Source: Gnetum montanum (lineage: Eukaryota > Streptophyta > Gnetopsida > Gnetales > Gnetaceae). Taken from it: 64,000 nt of DNA. Where the stretch lies: positions 47,970 through 111,969 of the forward strand of contig MNCI01026636.1 of NCBI GenBank assembly GCA_015680685.1. The letters run 5' to 3'. Shown here in pieces: positions 1 through 11,266 of this stretch (the stretch's first letter is position 1; each line of letters opens with the position of its first letter). The notes under the pieces were generated by a model. The model searched no databases and had not been told where the DNA came from. It was given only the letters and a program-made list of their open reading frames with translations. Both the position numbers and the translations under genes were made by a program.

Positions 1-1287
1 TTCATTGTCAGAAATATGTTCAGGAATTGATCATTTGGATACTGGTAAAGAATGAGAGAAGAAAACTGGAAATGAAAATTAAAAAATTAAAATCAACAGA
101 TTGTATGAATAACAAAATGGGAGAATATCGGTGGATGTTTGCTAAAATGATGTTTCAAAATTTGCTCACAAATTTTGAAGGTCTGTTCTAGAGCAGGCAG
201 GAATTACATTATCCGAGATCCACGTTTAAAATTTTAAACACAAAAAAAAAGAATGGAAGAAGACTCTGGTGGGCAAACAGAACTGCGGTAGCAACAATCT
301 TCCAAGTTGTGTAGTCCGAAATGGACAGAAGCTCCTGCACCACAACAAAGTCTTGCCATGATAAACATTTAGGCATTAAAGATTGTTCATGGATGCAGAC
401 ACTGGACATTTCATGGAGACAGATGCAAATAGGGTTCCCGCAAAGTTAAGAAGGCATTCTTTGCAGCGGGAAAAATTCTGAAAATCTCATTGAAATCAAG
501 ACCCGCAACACCACGCCTCTTCAATTTTTTGAAGAAGAAGGGTAGATTCTGAAACAGCGCGCAGGCCCAAGGTTCAAGCACAGCGCACAGGTCTATGATA
601 TCATAACGGCGTAGATTCTGACATAGCATGATAGCCCAAACGCTCACCGGAAAGTACGAACACAGCCTTAGGATTTTTGCAATGGCTCATGCAAACAGCA
701 AAAAAAATCCATGGGAAGGGATCAGATTCAAGAAAGAAGCTGATAGGAAGGCCACAAGGAAAGCAATGCCAGCGATAGGAGAAGTAAAGTTTCAGGCCTG
801 AAACTATTTCCGTTCCAAAGACTGGTGCATGAAATCGTGCAGGGCTTTAAGACAGATTTGTATTTCCAGCTTGCCATCATAATTCACAATACTCTATTGC
901 AGGGATTATTCAACTGCTACCTCGTCAAGCAAGCCTGGGTTTTTTCCTTAATAATTCATTTCAAAGAAAAAATATTTTTGGGTGGTAATCATAAATGACG
1001 TTTGCTCTTGAGCCTGCAATCCGAAACAGCCATAGTACCCGATGCGGATGCATTCGCTATTTCCATACTGATCCACTGAACGTGGCAACAGAGACACGAG
1101 AGCATACCAAAATAGGTGTATAACCAAATCCGTAGAGCATGAGATATTTTAACTGATGCTGGAGTTGCAGTTTAATCTATTGCTGAAACTTACCATTAAT
1201 TTAATTATTCCAAGTGCCTGGCTGTAAGTTAATTATTCCAAGTCTTAAAACATTATTTTAAACATTATTATATAAGTTACTACCCAT
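1..1287. other. Unassigned, no gene recognised
   Basis: This stretch looks less AT-rich than most of the window and shows no retrotransposon motif that I recognise. Two short open frames lie on the minus strand (209-409 and 411-647), but neither has a recognisable domain, a plausible splice structure or a repeated relative elsewhere in the window. A near-duplicate of about 15 bases (ttaattattccaagt) occurs twice around 1200-1245. It could be low-copy host DNA or an old transposon too decayed to name. I assign no function. Confidence 0.4.
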
Positions 1288-1360
1288 AAAATATTTGTAA
1301 TATTAATATTAAAATATTTGTAATATTATATTAAATATTTGTAATATTTGCAAATATTAA
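1288..1360. repeat. AT-rich short tandem repeat
   Basis: Three imperfect copies of an ATATTTGTAATATT unit follow one another, separated by TAATATTAA-like spacers. The tract lies immediately before a TGTTAG sequence that could be an LTR start. Confidence 0.6.
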
Positions 1361-1843
1361 TGTTAGCATAAATTCCTCCTAACTTTGTGTATGACTTCCT
1401 AACTACATAACTTCCTCATAACTAGATGGATAAGTTGTAACCTCCTTACTTGGGAGAAAAGTTAAATAGGATATTTTGGAATGTAACTACCTTATGAACC
1501 TTATAAAAAGGCTTCAGGGGTAAGAAGATGGAAGGAAGAAAAAGGAGAACTTGGGAGAAGACATTGATACCACATTTTGAAGGCTACTAGCTAGCACTTG
1601 GGCTCTCACTTGGGGACACACGTTGGCTCTTGGGAAGAGCATTTGTAAAAGACATTATGAAAGATTGCTTGTAAGATGACTTGCTAAAGAAAGGATTTTA
1701 GCCTCTTTGTCATAGTCCTATGAGTTATGCTTTATTTTTTTTTATTTTTTTTAAATTGTTGAGCTAGTGGTTTAGATAGTATCATCCTTGGCAAGTAATT
1801 TTGGGATTTTTAGATTGCTCTTATTGTTCTTGTTGCCCGATAG
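1361..1843 (+). mobile_element. Possible LTR fragment with TATA box
   Basis: The stretch begins near TGTTAGC, contains a good TATA box (TTATAAAAAG at 1501-1510) followed by a purine-rich leader, and runs into a T-rich stretch and then an assembly gap. This is the organisation of an LTR promoter, or of a degenerate host promoter. There is no second copy in the window, no target-site duplication that I can match and no neighbouring primer-binding site, so the assignment is tentative. Confidence 0.3.
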
Positions 1844-1933
1844 NNNNNNNNNNNNNNNNNNNNNNNNNNNNNNNNNNNNNNNNNNNNNNNNNNNNNNNNN
1901 NNNNNNNNNNNNNNNNNNNNNNNNNNNNNNNNN
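1844..1933. other. Assembly gap (90 N)
   Basis: A run of 90 undetermined bases; nothing can be said about its content. Confidence 0.99.
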
Positions 1934-2496
1934 CAATTTTTTGGTAGCATAGTAGGATTGTCTTGAAGAAATTGCTTATTTGAGCCTTGGAAGTTTGAAC
2001 AATTCGTAGTTATTGAATTTGGGATAGCTTTATTACAAAGTGTTTACTTGTGTCATTTTACCTTGTTCAAATGTTTGAGGTCTACACAAATCTGTTTTCT
2101 TTTCTGTCTATTTCCATCGAATCAAGCTCTATTTCTAGTTTTTTTGTGGAACTATCTCTTTCTCTGGGGAAAATTAAAAGTAGATTCGCAAATTTGTGCT
2201 CAAATGTTTTTACAAAATTTTATTTGTTACAAGTAGGTATTATAAGGACCACATAGACTAGACAATTAAACAAAATAGGAACTCTCAACAACTCACAGTA
2301 CTTGGCAAAGTTGGTTGAATCTCTTTAAGATAAGTTATTTGTAGTTTACACACAACACAATCATTTCATATTTCACAACCGAACATTGCAACAGCACACA
2401 CACATACTCACATTAACTACTGAGTCTATTTGGAGGTATCTGGGCCTTGGTGTTGCCAGAGACCAGCAAGCACCTAAATCCTATTTGAGGACACTC
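1934..2496. other. Unassigned, no gene seen
   Basis: This stretch is AT-rich at its start. Short overlapping plus-strand frames (2048-2256) have no recognisable motif. It may continue whatever LTR-like sequence lies left of the gap. It ends at a small inverted repeat that abuts the broken edge of element A's left LTR. Confidence 0.4.
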
Positions 2497-2527
2497 GTTG
2501 GCGGTCGCGTCCCAAACGGTCGCCAAC
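2497..2527. repeat. Inverted repeat at truncated LTR edge
   Basis: GTTGGCG at 2497-2503 and CGCCAAC at 2521-2527 are perfect reverse complements around a 17-base GC-rich loop. It lies exactly where similarity to the A-type LTR begins, so it marks the breakpoint of the truncation. Confidence 0.6.
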
Positions 2528-3114
2528 ATCAATTTAACTACTAATTAACTAGGCTTTAATTAATCCTAACATTAGTATCCATTCTCACTTGCTGTACACA
2601 TCCCGAAGTAGTGCAACACTACTGGGATTACCAAGCACTAATTATTACTAGGTTACCAAGTGTTACACACATGCTCGAAGTGATCGTACTGAGTGTGCTT
2701 ACTTAGGAGTTGTAGGGTGAGAGAGAGAGAGAGCATTAATTAACTAAGGAAAGCATTAAATAACTGAAAATAACATTAATTAATCTATTCTAAATGCTAC
2801 AAGATTTATCAAAAAGTTCATCCTTATTGCCGTACACATGGTGTGCTCAGGTACACAATGCTCGAATAAAGATCCGTTTACTTTATGACTCCTACTGTGG
2901 CCACATAGAAATAATTCTAACTCTGAGAGGAAGAAAAGACAAGAGTTTGGGTAAGTGACTAAAATTAACTATGCAAAACAAGTGTTCCCACATCTTATTT
3001 ATAGGGAATGAGGCAGGATGTGATATTGGATATCCAACATCGCATGACAAGCTCCGATATCGTGGACCCGATATCGCAGATTCAATATCGCGGCCCTGAT
3101 ATCGCAGTTCATCA
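2528..3114 (-). repeat. Element A 3' LTR, truncated
   Basis: It aligns throughout with 11524-12110 of the 5' LTR, ending in the same TTCATCA at 3114. About 257 bases corresponding to 11267-11523 (U5 side) are missing. It carries a run of GATATCG-type motifs (3019-3107, U3), the R-region inverted repeat (2820-2828 with 2865-2873) and a short GA microsatellite at about 2719-2734. Confidence 0.92.
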
Positions 3115-5105
3115 TACCACCATGACTAAATGAAAACTCATCCTTGCATTCCTTACAAAATATTGGGAAGGTATGGGATTATTGACTGAATGAAAACTGG
3201 TAGTCAAATGGGATGGCAGACTCTAAGTGCCCGGTGAACGAATCGTTGATACATTACAAGATTGGTGTTCATACCCATGGTGGTGAACACTGTACATAAG
3301 TGACATCCAGACCTTCACTTGACAAGTTGAAGAGAAAGAGGGAGAAAAGAAAATGAGGCGTGTTGCTTCCAATGTCGAGATTATGCCCTCCATTATTTAT
3401 CCATAATCACATAATGAGACTTGTTCCCAGTGTAAATGCTCAAGCTCTAGTCTATCTTGAATGCTCCCTCCTACCCTAGTCCATTTTCCTTGTAATCACC
3501 ATTTGCACATACAACATAGTCACGAATGGATAAGTAAACCACAATGTAGTTGATACCTTGCCTCGATATAAAGCACATTAGCTGGGTTGTGGTTATGGAA
3601 AAAATTGGGTTAGAGATTTATTACTAATAACTACCCAAGGTGTAGGGGTTAGGCAAGTAGTAGAATGGAGAAATTTAAAAATTTGTGCCAGGGCCCCCAT
3701 GACTAAGAGTGAACCTCTGGTAGCAATAAGATGGAAAAATATAAGGAATAAGAAATATGGGAAAAATAACAACGACAATGCCAATAATATGGATGTCAAA
3801 TATGATGATGAAATGAGAAATGGTTGATTGTAGAGAATTTTTAAGGGAAAGAGCTTAACAATTGCACCAAAAAGGAATGCTAGTGGGTCCTCCCCAAAGT
3901 AGGCTCATGCCGTTTATGCCCTGACAAACCCACAAAGTAAAGAGTGTGTAGGCTCTAGGAATGTCATTTGGAAGCAAGCGTAAAAACTTACCCACAAGAA
4001 TTTACCAAGGAAAAAGAATGCATCAACCAAGATATGGACTAAACATAAAACTGGCAATGAGGTTGAAAATGGAAAGAAACATGGAGAGTAGAAATGGAAT
4101 GGAATCCCAAGAGCAAGGTTTTGTAAAGTCCCTTGTGTATGTCATGGTTAATGTGACTGAGTAGAACTCATTCCAAATCTGGACTCAAACCAACCACATT
4201 CAATGATCTCGCATCAATACACTTGGCCAATCCATCCCCCTGAAGTAACAAGAATGCTTTCCCAAAGAGTCACCACCATTCCAAAGAGACCGAGATAGAG
4301 AAGCAGGAAGCTAGAAAGGGCCTTAGTTAGAGGGAACCTTCAAGCATGGGTAACATGTCTTGCTAGTCATATAAATAGTGCTTATAGCCCATATTGCATT
4401 ATTATGTCTAAGAGGTGTGCTTTGAATTCCAACTTTTTTTTCTTTTGCATGAGAACCACACCATGCAAAGACTTATTTTTATTCACTCAGGTTCCTGATA
4501 TTTGATTGATGGCAGAATGGCAAAAAAACCCAAGAAAAAGCATCCAAGCACCCAAGAGAAAGGCCAGCACAAATGCATCGAATCCCCTTGAAGCCATACC
4601 ATTTTCATCCAATGAGTTCTTCCCCAATTTGAAGAATACCAAGCCACCAATTTATTAACAAGTTTACTTAGAAAAAAGGGATTATACATTTCCAAGCTAA
4701 AGGAGACCATAGAGTTGAATGGATGAGTGGATGGCGTGGACTCATTACTTGTTTTACCAAAATAACCATTACTTAATATCAACATCATAATTCAAAGGTA
4801 AAAAACAAAACATTAGCAATCAATATGATATAATCCAATCCACCATCATGAGCACTTATTGGATGACAAATAAAAGTAAATTGAGCAAACAAAGAAATAG
4901 TAAAAATGTGAACAATTGTGTAAAAAAAATAAGAAAGTTGGAAAAATGTGTAAAACAAAAATACAAAAAGAACTGAGGGCCTAGAATGGTTGGCATAGGT
5001 GGCCATCTTCCCCATGACTAATTTGGAAGGAGGAGATCTGAAATAGTGAGAAAGGTTGTCCACCAATAGAGGTAGTATGTGTACTGGCTATCCTAAGCTC
5101 ATGGA
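3115..5105 (-). other. Element A polypurine tract and non-coding 3' spacer
   Basis: Directly inside the 3' LTR lies, on the minus strand, TTTAGTCATGGTGGTA, the polypurine-like tract shared with B, C and F. The remaining 1.9 kb has no coding sequence that I can support. Blocks of it recur in B (about 45780-47520) and F (about 55380-57300): a GTGGGTCCTC block near 3883, the stretch around GGTAACATGTCTTGCTAG near 4350, and a CACACCATGCAAAGAC block near 4453. Short minus-strand frames here (3593-3799, 4483-4788, 4785-5066) are not conserved as protein. Confidence 0.75.
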
Positions 5106-5109
5106 AAGG

Positions 5110-6245
5110 TTTGGTTTATTGGATGTTGACCAATAGTTTCTTATCCAGGCTCTTAGGTTTGCATATCATCATGGCCCCTAAAGGAAAATTTGCATGAATA
5201 ACATAAGGTCCTTCCCACAACGTTTGAAATTTGGTACGTTGTGGTACATGTGTGGGATTCCAATAGAGAACCTTATCTGCCGGTTGATATTTAACTTTCC
5301 TAATCCTTAGGTCATGGTGTTTTTTATTAAAGGCATTGTGTAATTTGTTAGATGACAAGACAACCAATCGGTCCTCATCTAGCAAGTTAAGGATCATCAA
5401 CCATTTTTTTTGTTCTAGATCAAGGTCAAGGTTAAGGTCACATGTTGTGGATAGTGTACAAAACTCAATTTGAATGGGAAGCATTGGTAATTTACCATAC
5501 ACTAACTCATAAGGAGATTAGCCTATAGGGAGTTTCAATGTGGAGGAATATGCCCAAAGAGCATCATTCAGTTTAGTACTCTAGTCTCACCTAAACTTGC
5601 TAATGGTTGTTGTCAATATCTTCATAATCTTCCTATTGGTGAATTTGGCTTGACTGTTCACTTGGGGGTGGTATGGTGTAGTCAGTTTGTACTCAACCCC
5701 TAAGAATTGAATTAATTTGCAAAAAGTTGCACCTATGAAGTATGTACCATTATTTGAAATAACTGCACATGGCACACCAAACCTGTTCACAATCTATTGT
5801 TGAAAAAATCGTGCAGCTATAGATAATGTAAAATCTTTAACAGTAGCTGCTTCAGCCCATTTTGTTAGGTAGTCAACGGCAACAATAATATAAGCTTTTC
5901 CATTGGACATTGGTGTAATCAGCCCCATAAAATCAATTCCCCAAATGTCAAAGGGTTATAAAGGTTGGATCCATTGTTGTGGACCCTCCATTTTAGCAAT
6001 CATCACCCCATCACATTGATAACACTCCCAAGATTGGATGAAATGATGGGCATCCCAAAATAATGTAGGCCAATAATATCCTGCAAGCAAGATCTTAGCA
6101 GTTGTTCGTCTCCCAGCATAATGACCCCCACAAGGACCCTCATGAGCATCTTGGAAAACTTGTAATTGATCTACATCAAGAACACACCATTGAACCAAGC
6201 CATCAGAACATACTTTATAGAGTTTCCCATTGATTTCCATAAAAT
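5110..6245 (-). pseudogene. Element A integrase (IN) remnant
   Basis: Integrase would join the element's cDNA to chromosomal DNA. Reading leftward, the zinc-binding domain is at 6240-5956, with a GGHYAGRRT block and a CYQC pair after an upstream His. The catalytic core follows, with VAVDYLTKW near 5880, ISNNGTYF near 5755 and TPYHPQVNSQAKF near 5660. The C-terminal domain (5502-5116) contains LWEGPYVI, the GPY/F motif. Of the D-D-E triad only the first Asp is kept: the second is Asn (ISNNG) and the Glu is Lys (QAK). At least three breaks interrupt the frame. No chromodomain follows the GPY domain. It is the most 3' part of pol and is followed by the non-coding spacer. Confidence 0.9.
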
Positions 6246-6479
6246 ACTTGGCTCGATGAAGAAACTATTATTTCTTTTTGGTATCAAATCATTTTGGTGT
6301 TTGTTGTGTAAGGAGATAGGTGAGAATGCTACTATACCAATTTGTCTCCATGGTTAATTGATTATTCACTACACCAACAAAGAGGAGTTCATCTAGAAAA
6401 TAATCAAAAATTGGATACTCATCCTCTTTTTTGTCCCATTGCAACTGAGATAAATGATTAGCAACTATGTTCTCAGTAC

Positions 6480-6680
6480 CTTTGTATGATGTGAGGACTT
6501 ACCATTGGCTTATTCATTAGAAACCTTATTGCACTATGATCTGTGTATACAAATACCTTATAGACCAAGACATAGTACCTAAATTTTTCTAGTGTAAACA
6601 CTACAGCCATTAATTCTTTCTTTGTTGTAGTGTAGTTAAGTTGTGCACCACGATAATTCTACTTGCATAGTGGATGTAAT
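6480..6680 (-). pseudogene. Element A RNase H remnant
   Basis: RNase H would degrade the RNA strand of the RNA-DNA hybrid during reverse transcription. The minus-strand translation gives NYTTTKKELMAVVFTLEKF followed by a VYTDHSAI block, the two hallmark segments of the gypsy RNase H domain (the Glu of KEL and the Asp of TDH are visible). It lies between the RT thumb and the integrase zinc finger, as expected. The frame is short and interrupted at both ends. Confidence 0.8.
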
Positions 6681-6779
6681 AAGGACATTTTTGGTCATAT
6701 AATTGTGTAAGTATAGCTCCTAAGGCAAAGTTGGATGCGTTAATCATTATGTGGAATGGTCTAGACTAGTCAAGAGCTT

Positions 6780-7960
6780 GTAGAATGGGTGTTTCTACTA
6801 GCTTCTATTTTAAAGTTTGGAAAGCTAATTCGCATTCCCTGGTTTTGCAACCTTTGAAAAGTTCTCAATAAGCCTTTTGTAGTAGCTAGTGTGTCCAAGG
6901 AATGACTGGATATCTTTTATAGTTTCTGGTTGATGGGTAATTCCTTGGATAACTTTGATCCTTTTGGGATCTACCTCTATCCCTATTTGTGAGATTTTAT
7001 GCCCTAGTACAACACCTTCTTGGATCATCAAATGGCTTTTCTACTAGTTAAGCCTTAAATTGGTTTCTACACATCATTTTAATACTTGCTCTAACCGGTC
7101 CAAGGCTTGATCAAAGTTTTCTTTGTAGGTGGATAAGTTATCCATGAAGACTTCCACACAATTTCCTATCTGTTGCCAGAATATGCTTAGAACTAATCAT
7201 TGAAACATTGCAGGGGAATTGCACAAGCTAAACAACATCTATTTATATGCAAATGTTCCCCAAGGACTAGTGAACATAGTCTTGGCTTGGTCTTCTAGGG
7301 CTATTTATATTTGGTTGTATCCACTGTACCCATCCAGAAAACTATAGGACTGATTCCCTACAATGGTGTCTAAGACTTGGTCAACGAATGGCAACGAAAA
7401 GTGGTCCTTGAATGTTGCCATGTTTAGTAGCCTAAAATCTATGCACACCTTCCATTTTCCTCCCTTTTTGGGCACTATAACTAAGGGTCCAACCCATTCA
7501 CTATTAGTAGTAGGGTATATGAACCTAGCTTTTAGAAGTTGTTCAATTTCTTCCTTAACTACTTACTTCAGCATAGGGTTCAATTGCCTCTGTGGTTGTC
7601 TTTGAGGCTTCATGGAGGGGTCGGTGTAAATTCTATGTTGGCATATCCTAGGATCTATTCTAGTTAATTTGTGATATGACCAAGCGAAGGCTTTCAACCA
7701 TTTATTTATCACTTTCAGTAGTCTTTCTTTTTGTTGAGGAGCAAGCTTCATATTAATAATTATCGATTTTCCATTTTTAAGAAACATGTATCCCATACCA
7801 ATGGGTAATGATTTTAGCTTGAGGGGATCCTACTTAAATTTCTCATGGATTTCTAGCTTCCCCTAGTTGATATTTTCAAGGCTAAGACTTGGAAGTTGGC
7901 GGTGGACTTGCTCTAATGCATCTATGCTATCAATGTAAGTGCAAGTCAAACCCTCAGTTG
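6780..7960 (-). pseudogene. Element A reverse transcriptase remnant
   Basis: Reverse transcriptase copies element RNA into cDNA. The region preceding the fingers is at 7796-7563, with AFAWSYHKL and HRIYTDPSMKPQRQPQRQLN. The palm motif normally written FMDD is read here as FMDN (codons 7137-7148), so the second catalytic Asp is lost. The thumb is at 7031-6825 (VLGHKIS, QSFLGHTSYYKRLI). The polypeptide is split into several frames by stops and shifts. Together with RNase H and integrase it identifies the element as Ty3/gypsy. Confidence 0.9.
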
Positions 7961-8149
7961 GTTCCATGCATATAGTTGAATTGCTCTCTTGAGCAGTTGT
8001 CAACCATTGGGTTCCTTCCTATTGTGTGGCTACTGCATATAAGCATATTTGTATGTTGATTACTTGTGCACACTGATTGCATGCAAGCAATGTTAAACTT
8101 TGCACAAACCATGACCTTTGCATGCAATTACACCCTGTGTCATTGTATA

Positions 8150-8620
8150 CGAAGCATGGAATTTTCTTCTTCTCGATATTTCTGAATGTATTTTCCTTTG
8201 ATATTTATAGGGAAAGATTGTAGATTCCTAAGCATGCATTGATGGTGCTTAGCCATGCCCTTCCCATTATGATTGGAAAGTCCCCCTTACCATTGTTCAC
8301 CTGAATCACTAAGAAGTTAGCTAGGTATGAACACCCACAAACAGTGGTGACAATATCCTCCACTAGCCCTAATGGGAGAGTGATGGACTGGTCAACCAAC
8401 TCTAAACAGATGTTACTCTTTTTTAGCTAAGGAAGGTTCTAGGCTTTGTACATTTCTTGAGAAATCAAATTGACACCAAAACCTGAATCCAAAAGATCCT
8501 TGCACGGTTTGTTTCTACTGATTTGTAGATATATCAGAGGACTCCCAAGATCAGAGAATTTCCTAGGAAGATGGCCAGCTTTTATCCAATTGGTGAGGGC
8601 ATGAGTTAACATGACCGTAT
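8150..8620 (-). pseudogene. Element A aspartic protease remnant
   Basis: The retropepsin-type protease would cut the Gag-Pol polyprotein. The active-site motif reads LLDSGFGVNLIS (DSG codons at 8481-8489), where DTG/DSG is expected, so the catalytic Asp is present. The C-terminal part (8399-8205) ends in FPIIMGRAWLSTI, the usual hydrophobic-Gly-Arg motif that follows the flap. Frames before and after are interrupted. It lies between gag and RT, as in other gypsy elements, and closely resembles the proteases of B (50590-51150) and F (58350-58950). Confidence 0.85.
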
Positions 8621-9249
8621 GCGTTGAGCATATTTTTTAGGTTAAAGGGAGCTCTGAAGCTTCAAGAAATAGTGAGGCGGTTGAAGAATCAACCACCTAT
8701 GGTTGCAAGGGCTTAGTTGGACTGTTGATTCTAAAGAAAGGTCTTTTCTTCATGCGATTGTCAAAAACAATAGTAGGTTGAGGATTAACAGCCTTTGTGG
8801 CATTATGTTGTTGCAACTGGGTAGGAATTTCACCCTACATAGCTGGAGCAGGTGGTAATGGAGTTAAGGGTAAAAGAGGTGCAACCAGATGAGAAGGATG
8901 ATATGTTTGTAGAACATTGCCCCTAGAAGAAGGAGTCCTATAACACTCATGGGCTTGGTAGTGAGGTTGAGGAGTGACATGACTAGTAGAGTCACATGGA
9001 GAGACTAATTGTTGCACGTAATATCCATATGGGTTAGGTTGCCGATAAGGATACTATTGCCTTGGTGGTGGCATTCCCCATGATTGTGGGTATTGCCACT
9101 ATTAGTACTGCTTGATTGGTTGTGGTGAAGTTCCACTTGGATAATATGTTAAAGGTTGGTGGAACTACCTTGGGTTACCTTGAGGATAAGGTAACCTTTA
9201 GGGTGTTTTCCTTTTGTTTAATCGTGGATTGAGTGCATACACCCCAAAC

Positions 9250-11130
9250 TCCTACAAATGTGAGATTATAGGGCAACATCCCTTATGATGGTCATATTGG
9301 CATTTCTTGCATCTACTATCATTGTCTATATCTAAATCCACAACTTCTTCAATGATGGAAACTTTTCCCTTACCCTTGTTACATGCATATTTAGTTTCTC
9401 TTTTCTTTATTTTTTTGCAATCACTACCTTGCTCTCTAGACTCCTTTACTATTTTAAGAATGATTTGAAATCTATCATCTAGGAAATCCCACATCTAGTC
9501 TACCTTTTCTGATACTTCCAATGCTAATTTTTGGATAGGCAAGGTTTTCTTATTCACCATCTCTTCTAGTGGTGATTCTTCTTCATCCTCATAGAATCTT
9601 ACTCTCCTCTTTTGAAGGGAAGAATCTCAGTTAGATTCCTTCGCACTCTCTCTTTTCCTTAGCTCACCTTCTTCTTTAGCAACTTGCTGCAATAATCATT
9701 GAACTTGATAGGTCCTAAGCTCAAATAGTCTTCCTTGGGCATAAGTCCCAAGGGTTCTTCACATTTCATGCCTAAGCCCATCTACAAGATGGCATAGTTG
9801 ATCCGTCTACGAATAACCATGGCCAAGACAATGATGTAACAATGCATAATAGTGGTCCATGGAAACATCTAAGGGTTCATGTCCTCCTTGTTTCTAGCCT
9901 TAAATTTTCTTTCATAGGTTGGACATTCAGGAGTACATTTGGTACTTATTGTTGAACAACTCTAACATGGTACTCCATCTACGAATGGATTTCAGTTCTA
10001 AGGACCAATACTAGCTCTCTGCTTTTTTGACTAGTGTTTGTGGGAACAACTTAATTTTTTTCCATTCACTTTCTATTTTTTGTAAGGCACATGCATCATG
10101 AAATTCTTGTAGATGATTTTGAGGATCAACATTATATCCCCCTTCAAATCGTGGGATGTTGTTCATATCTAATCTCTTAATCCTACTATCCTTTTGGTGC
10201 CTTGTTGGGATCCTAACAACCTCAATTATGTCTAACATACTTTGAGTAGCGAGTAGGGGTTCATCGTGATTAGCTCATCTATGGTATCTATGATTCCTAT
10301 GTTGTTCCCTACTCTCCCTTCTTTCACGGTGTGTTTCTCTAGAGTGCCCTTGTCCCCTTTCTCAACTGTTTCAGCTATGACTCTTGTTTTGCTTACCCTT
10401 ATCCTCATGGTCTTTTTCTTTGTGACTGTGTCTAGATCCTGAAGGAGAGTGTGAAGGAGATGATGAAGGTGAAGAAGAAGGGGAACCATCATCATGTCGG
10501 TGCCTGCTTTCTTCTCTTCGATGGTCGTGGACTTAATCATGGTTATGATCAAAATTTCCATCCTTGTCATGTGCTCATGTTCCTTTTTTAGATCCTTTGT
10601 GCCTATCAGTACTAGAATCCAAGTTATGGATAGTTGAGTACAGATTCTGATACACAACCCCTTGACTGAAGTCAATGGGAGGAACACCATTATGTGGGTG
10701 AATGCCTGAGGTAGGTTCACCACCCTCATTTTCTCTTAGGACATGTGGGACATTCTGCGACAACTTTCCCTTCATGGATTCATGATGTCTCTCCTATTGC
10801 AAATCCCTTTGACGTTTTGCCTTCGTGGGTCAGTACTCTCTCAAGTCATGATCATGCACAACGTACTCTACCTATAAGTGTTGCATGCCAATTCATGTGA
10901 GATCATGAAGAAGCATGCTCGAGACATAACAATCAGGAGGTAACACTACATTACCTTCTAAGTCTCGCCAATGCAGTTGTTCATCCTAGTGGAGGATAAA
11001 GGTAAAGTTTGGTACATCTTCATCAGGATGAACATATACCACACAAAACTGTTGAGGGACTGGTGAATTATCATGTGTACTATGCCTCTGATTGTTACCT
11101 GTAAACACTTTCGTATGAAGAAGGAGACAT
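9250..11130 (-). pseudogene. Element A gag remnant
   Basis: Gag would form the virus-like particle. The probable start is the ATG at 11130, about 140 bases after the 5' LTR, matching the starts of B, F and H. Reading leftward: a conserved N-terminal block (PNFTFILH...EQLHWRDLEGN, about 11040-10960); a Ser/Arg/Asp/His-rich region (about 10730-10380) with SPSSSPSSSPSHSPSGSR; the gag core (10238-10011: IPRFEGGYNVDPQNHLQEFH); and a terminal zinc-finger-like motif CKKCQYDHHKGCC (about 9311-9273) ending in SHL. Frameshifts and stops split it into at least five pieces. The core matches F (60420-60330) and C (about 32430-32520). Confidence 0.85.
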
Positions 11131-11248
11131 GATTGTCTATTTAGTGTGCAATGTATTATATATTATTATTTTCTTTAACCAACCCTAAGGGTTCGTTCCA
11201 ATGATGTGAAAGATTTCCTATGTTCTAGTTAGTGCACAAACAACAAAG

Positions 11249-11266
11249 TCCCAGCAACAACACCAA
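11249..11266 (-). other. Element A primer-binding site
   Basis: Immediately inside the 5' LTR the minus strand reads TTGGTGTTGTTGCTGGGA. It matches the tRNA-Asp complement TGGCGCCGTTGCCGGGGA at about 13 of 18 positions, with almost all differences being transitions, as expected for decay of methylated DNA. Confidence 0.7.

Noticed and set aside
411-647. 78-codon minus-strand frame as a host gene
   Set aside because: No motif, no conserved neighbour and a length expected by chance.
2719-2734. GA microsatellite (and CT run at 22124-22144)
   Set aside because: It is an ordinary short repeat at the same position in the family LTRs and is mentioned only within the LTR entries.
3593-5066. Three minus-strand frames (3593-3799, 4483-4788, 4785-5066)
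   Set aside because: The corresponding spacer blocks in B and F are conserved as DNA but not as reading frames.
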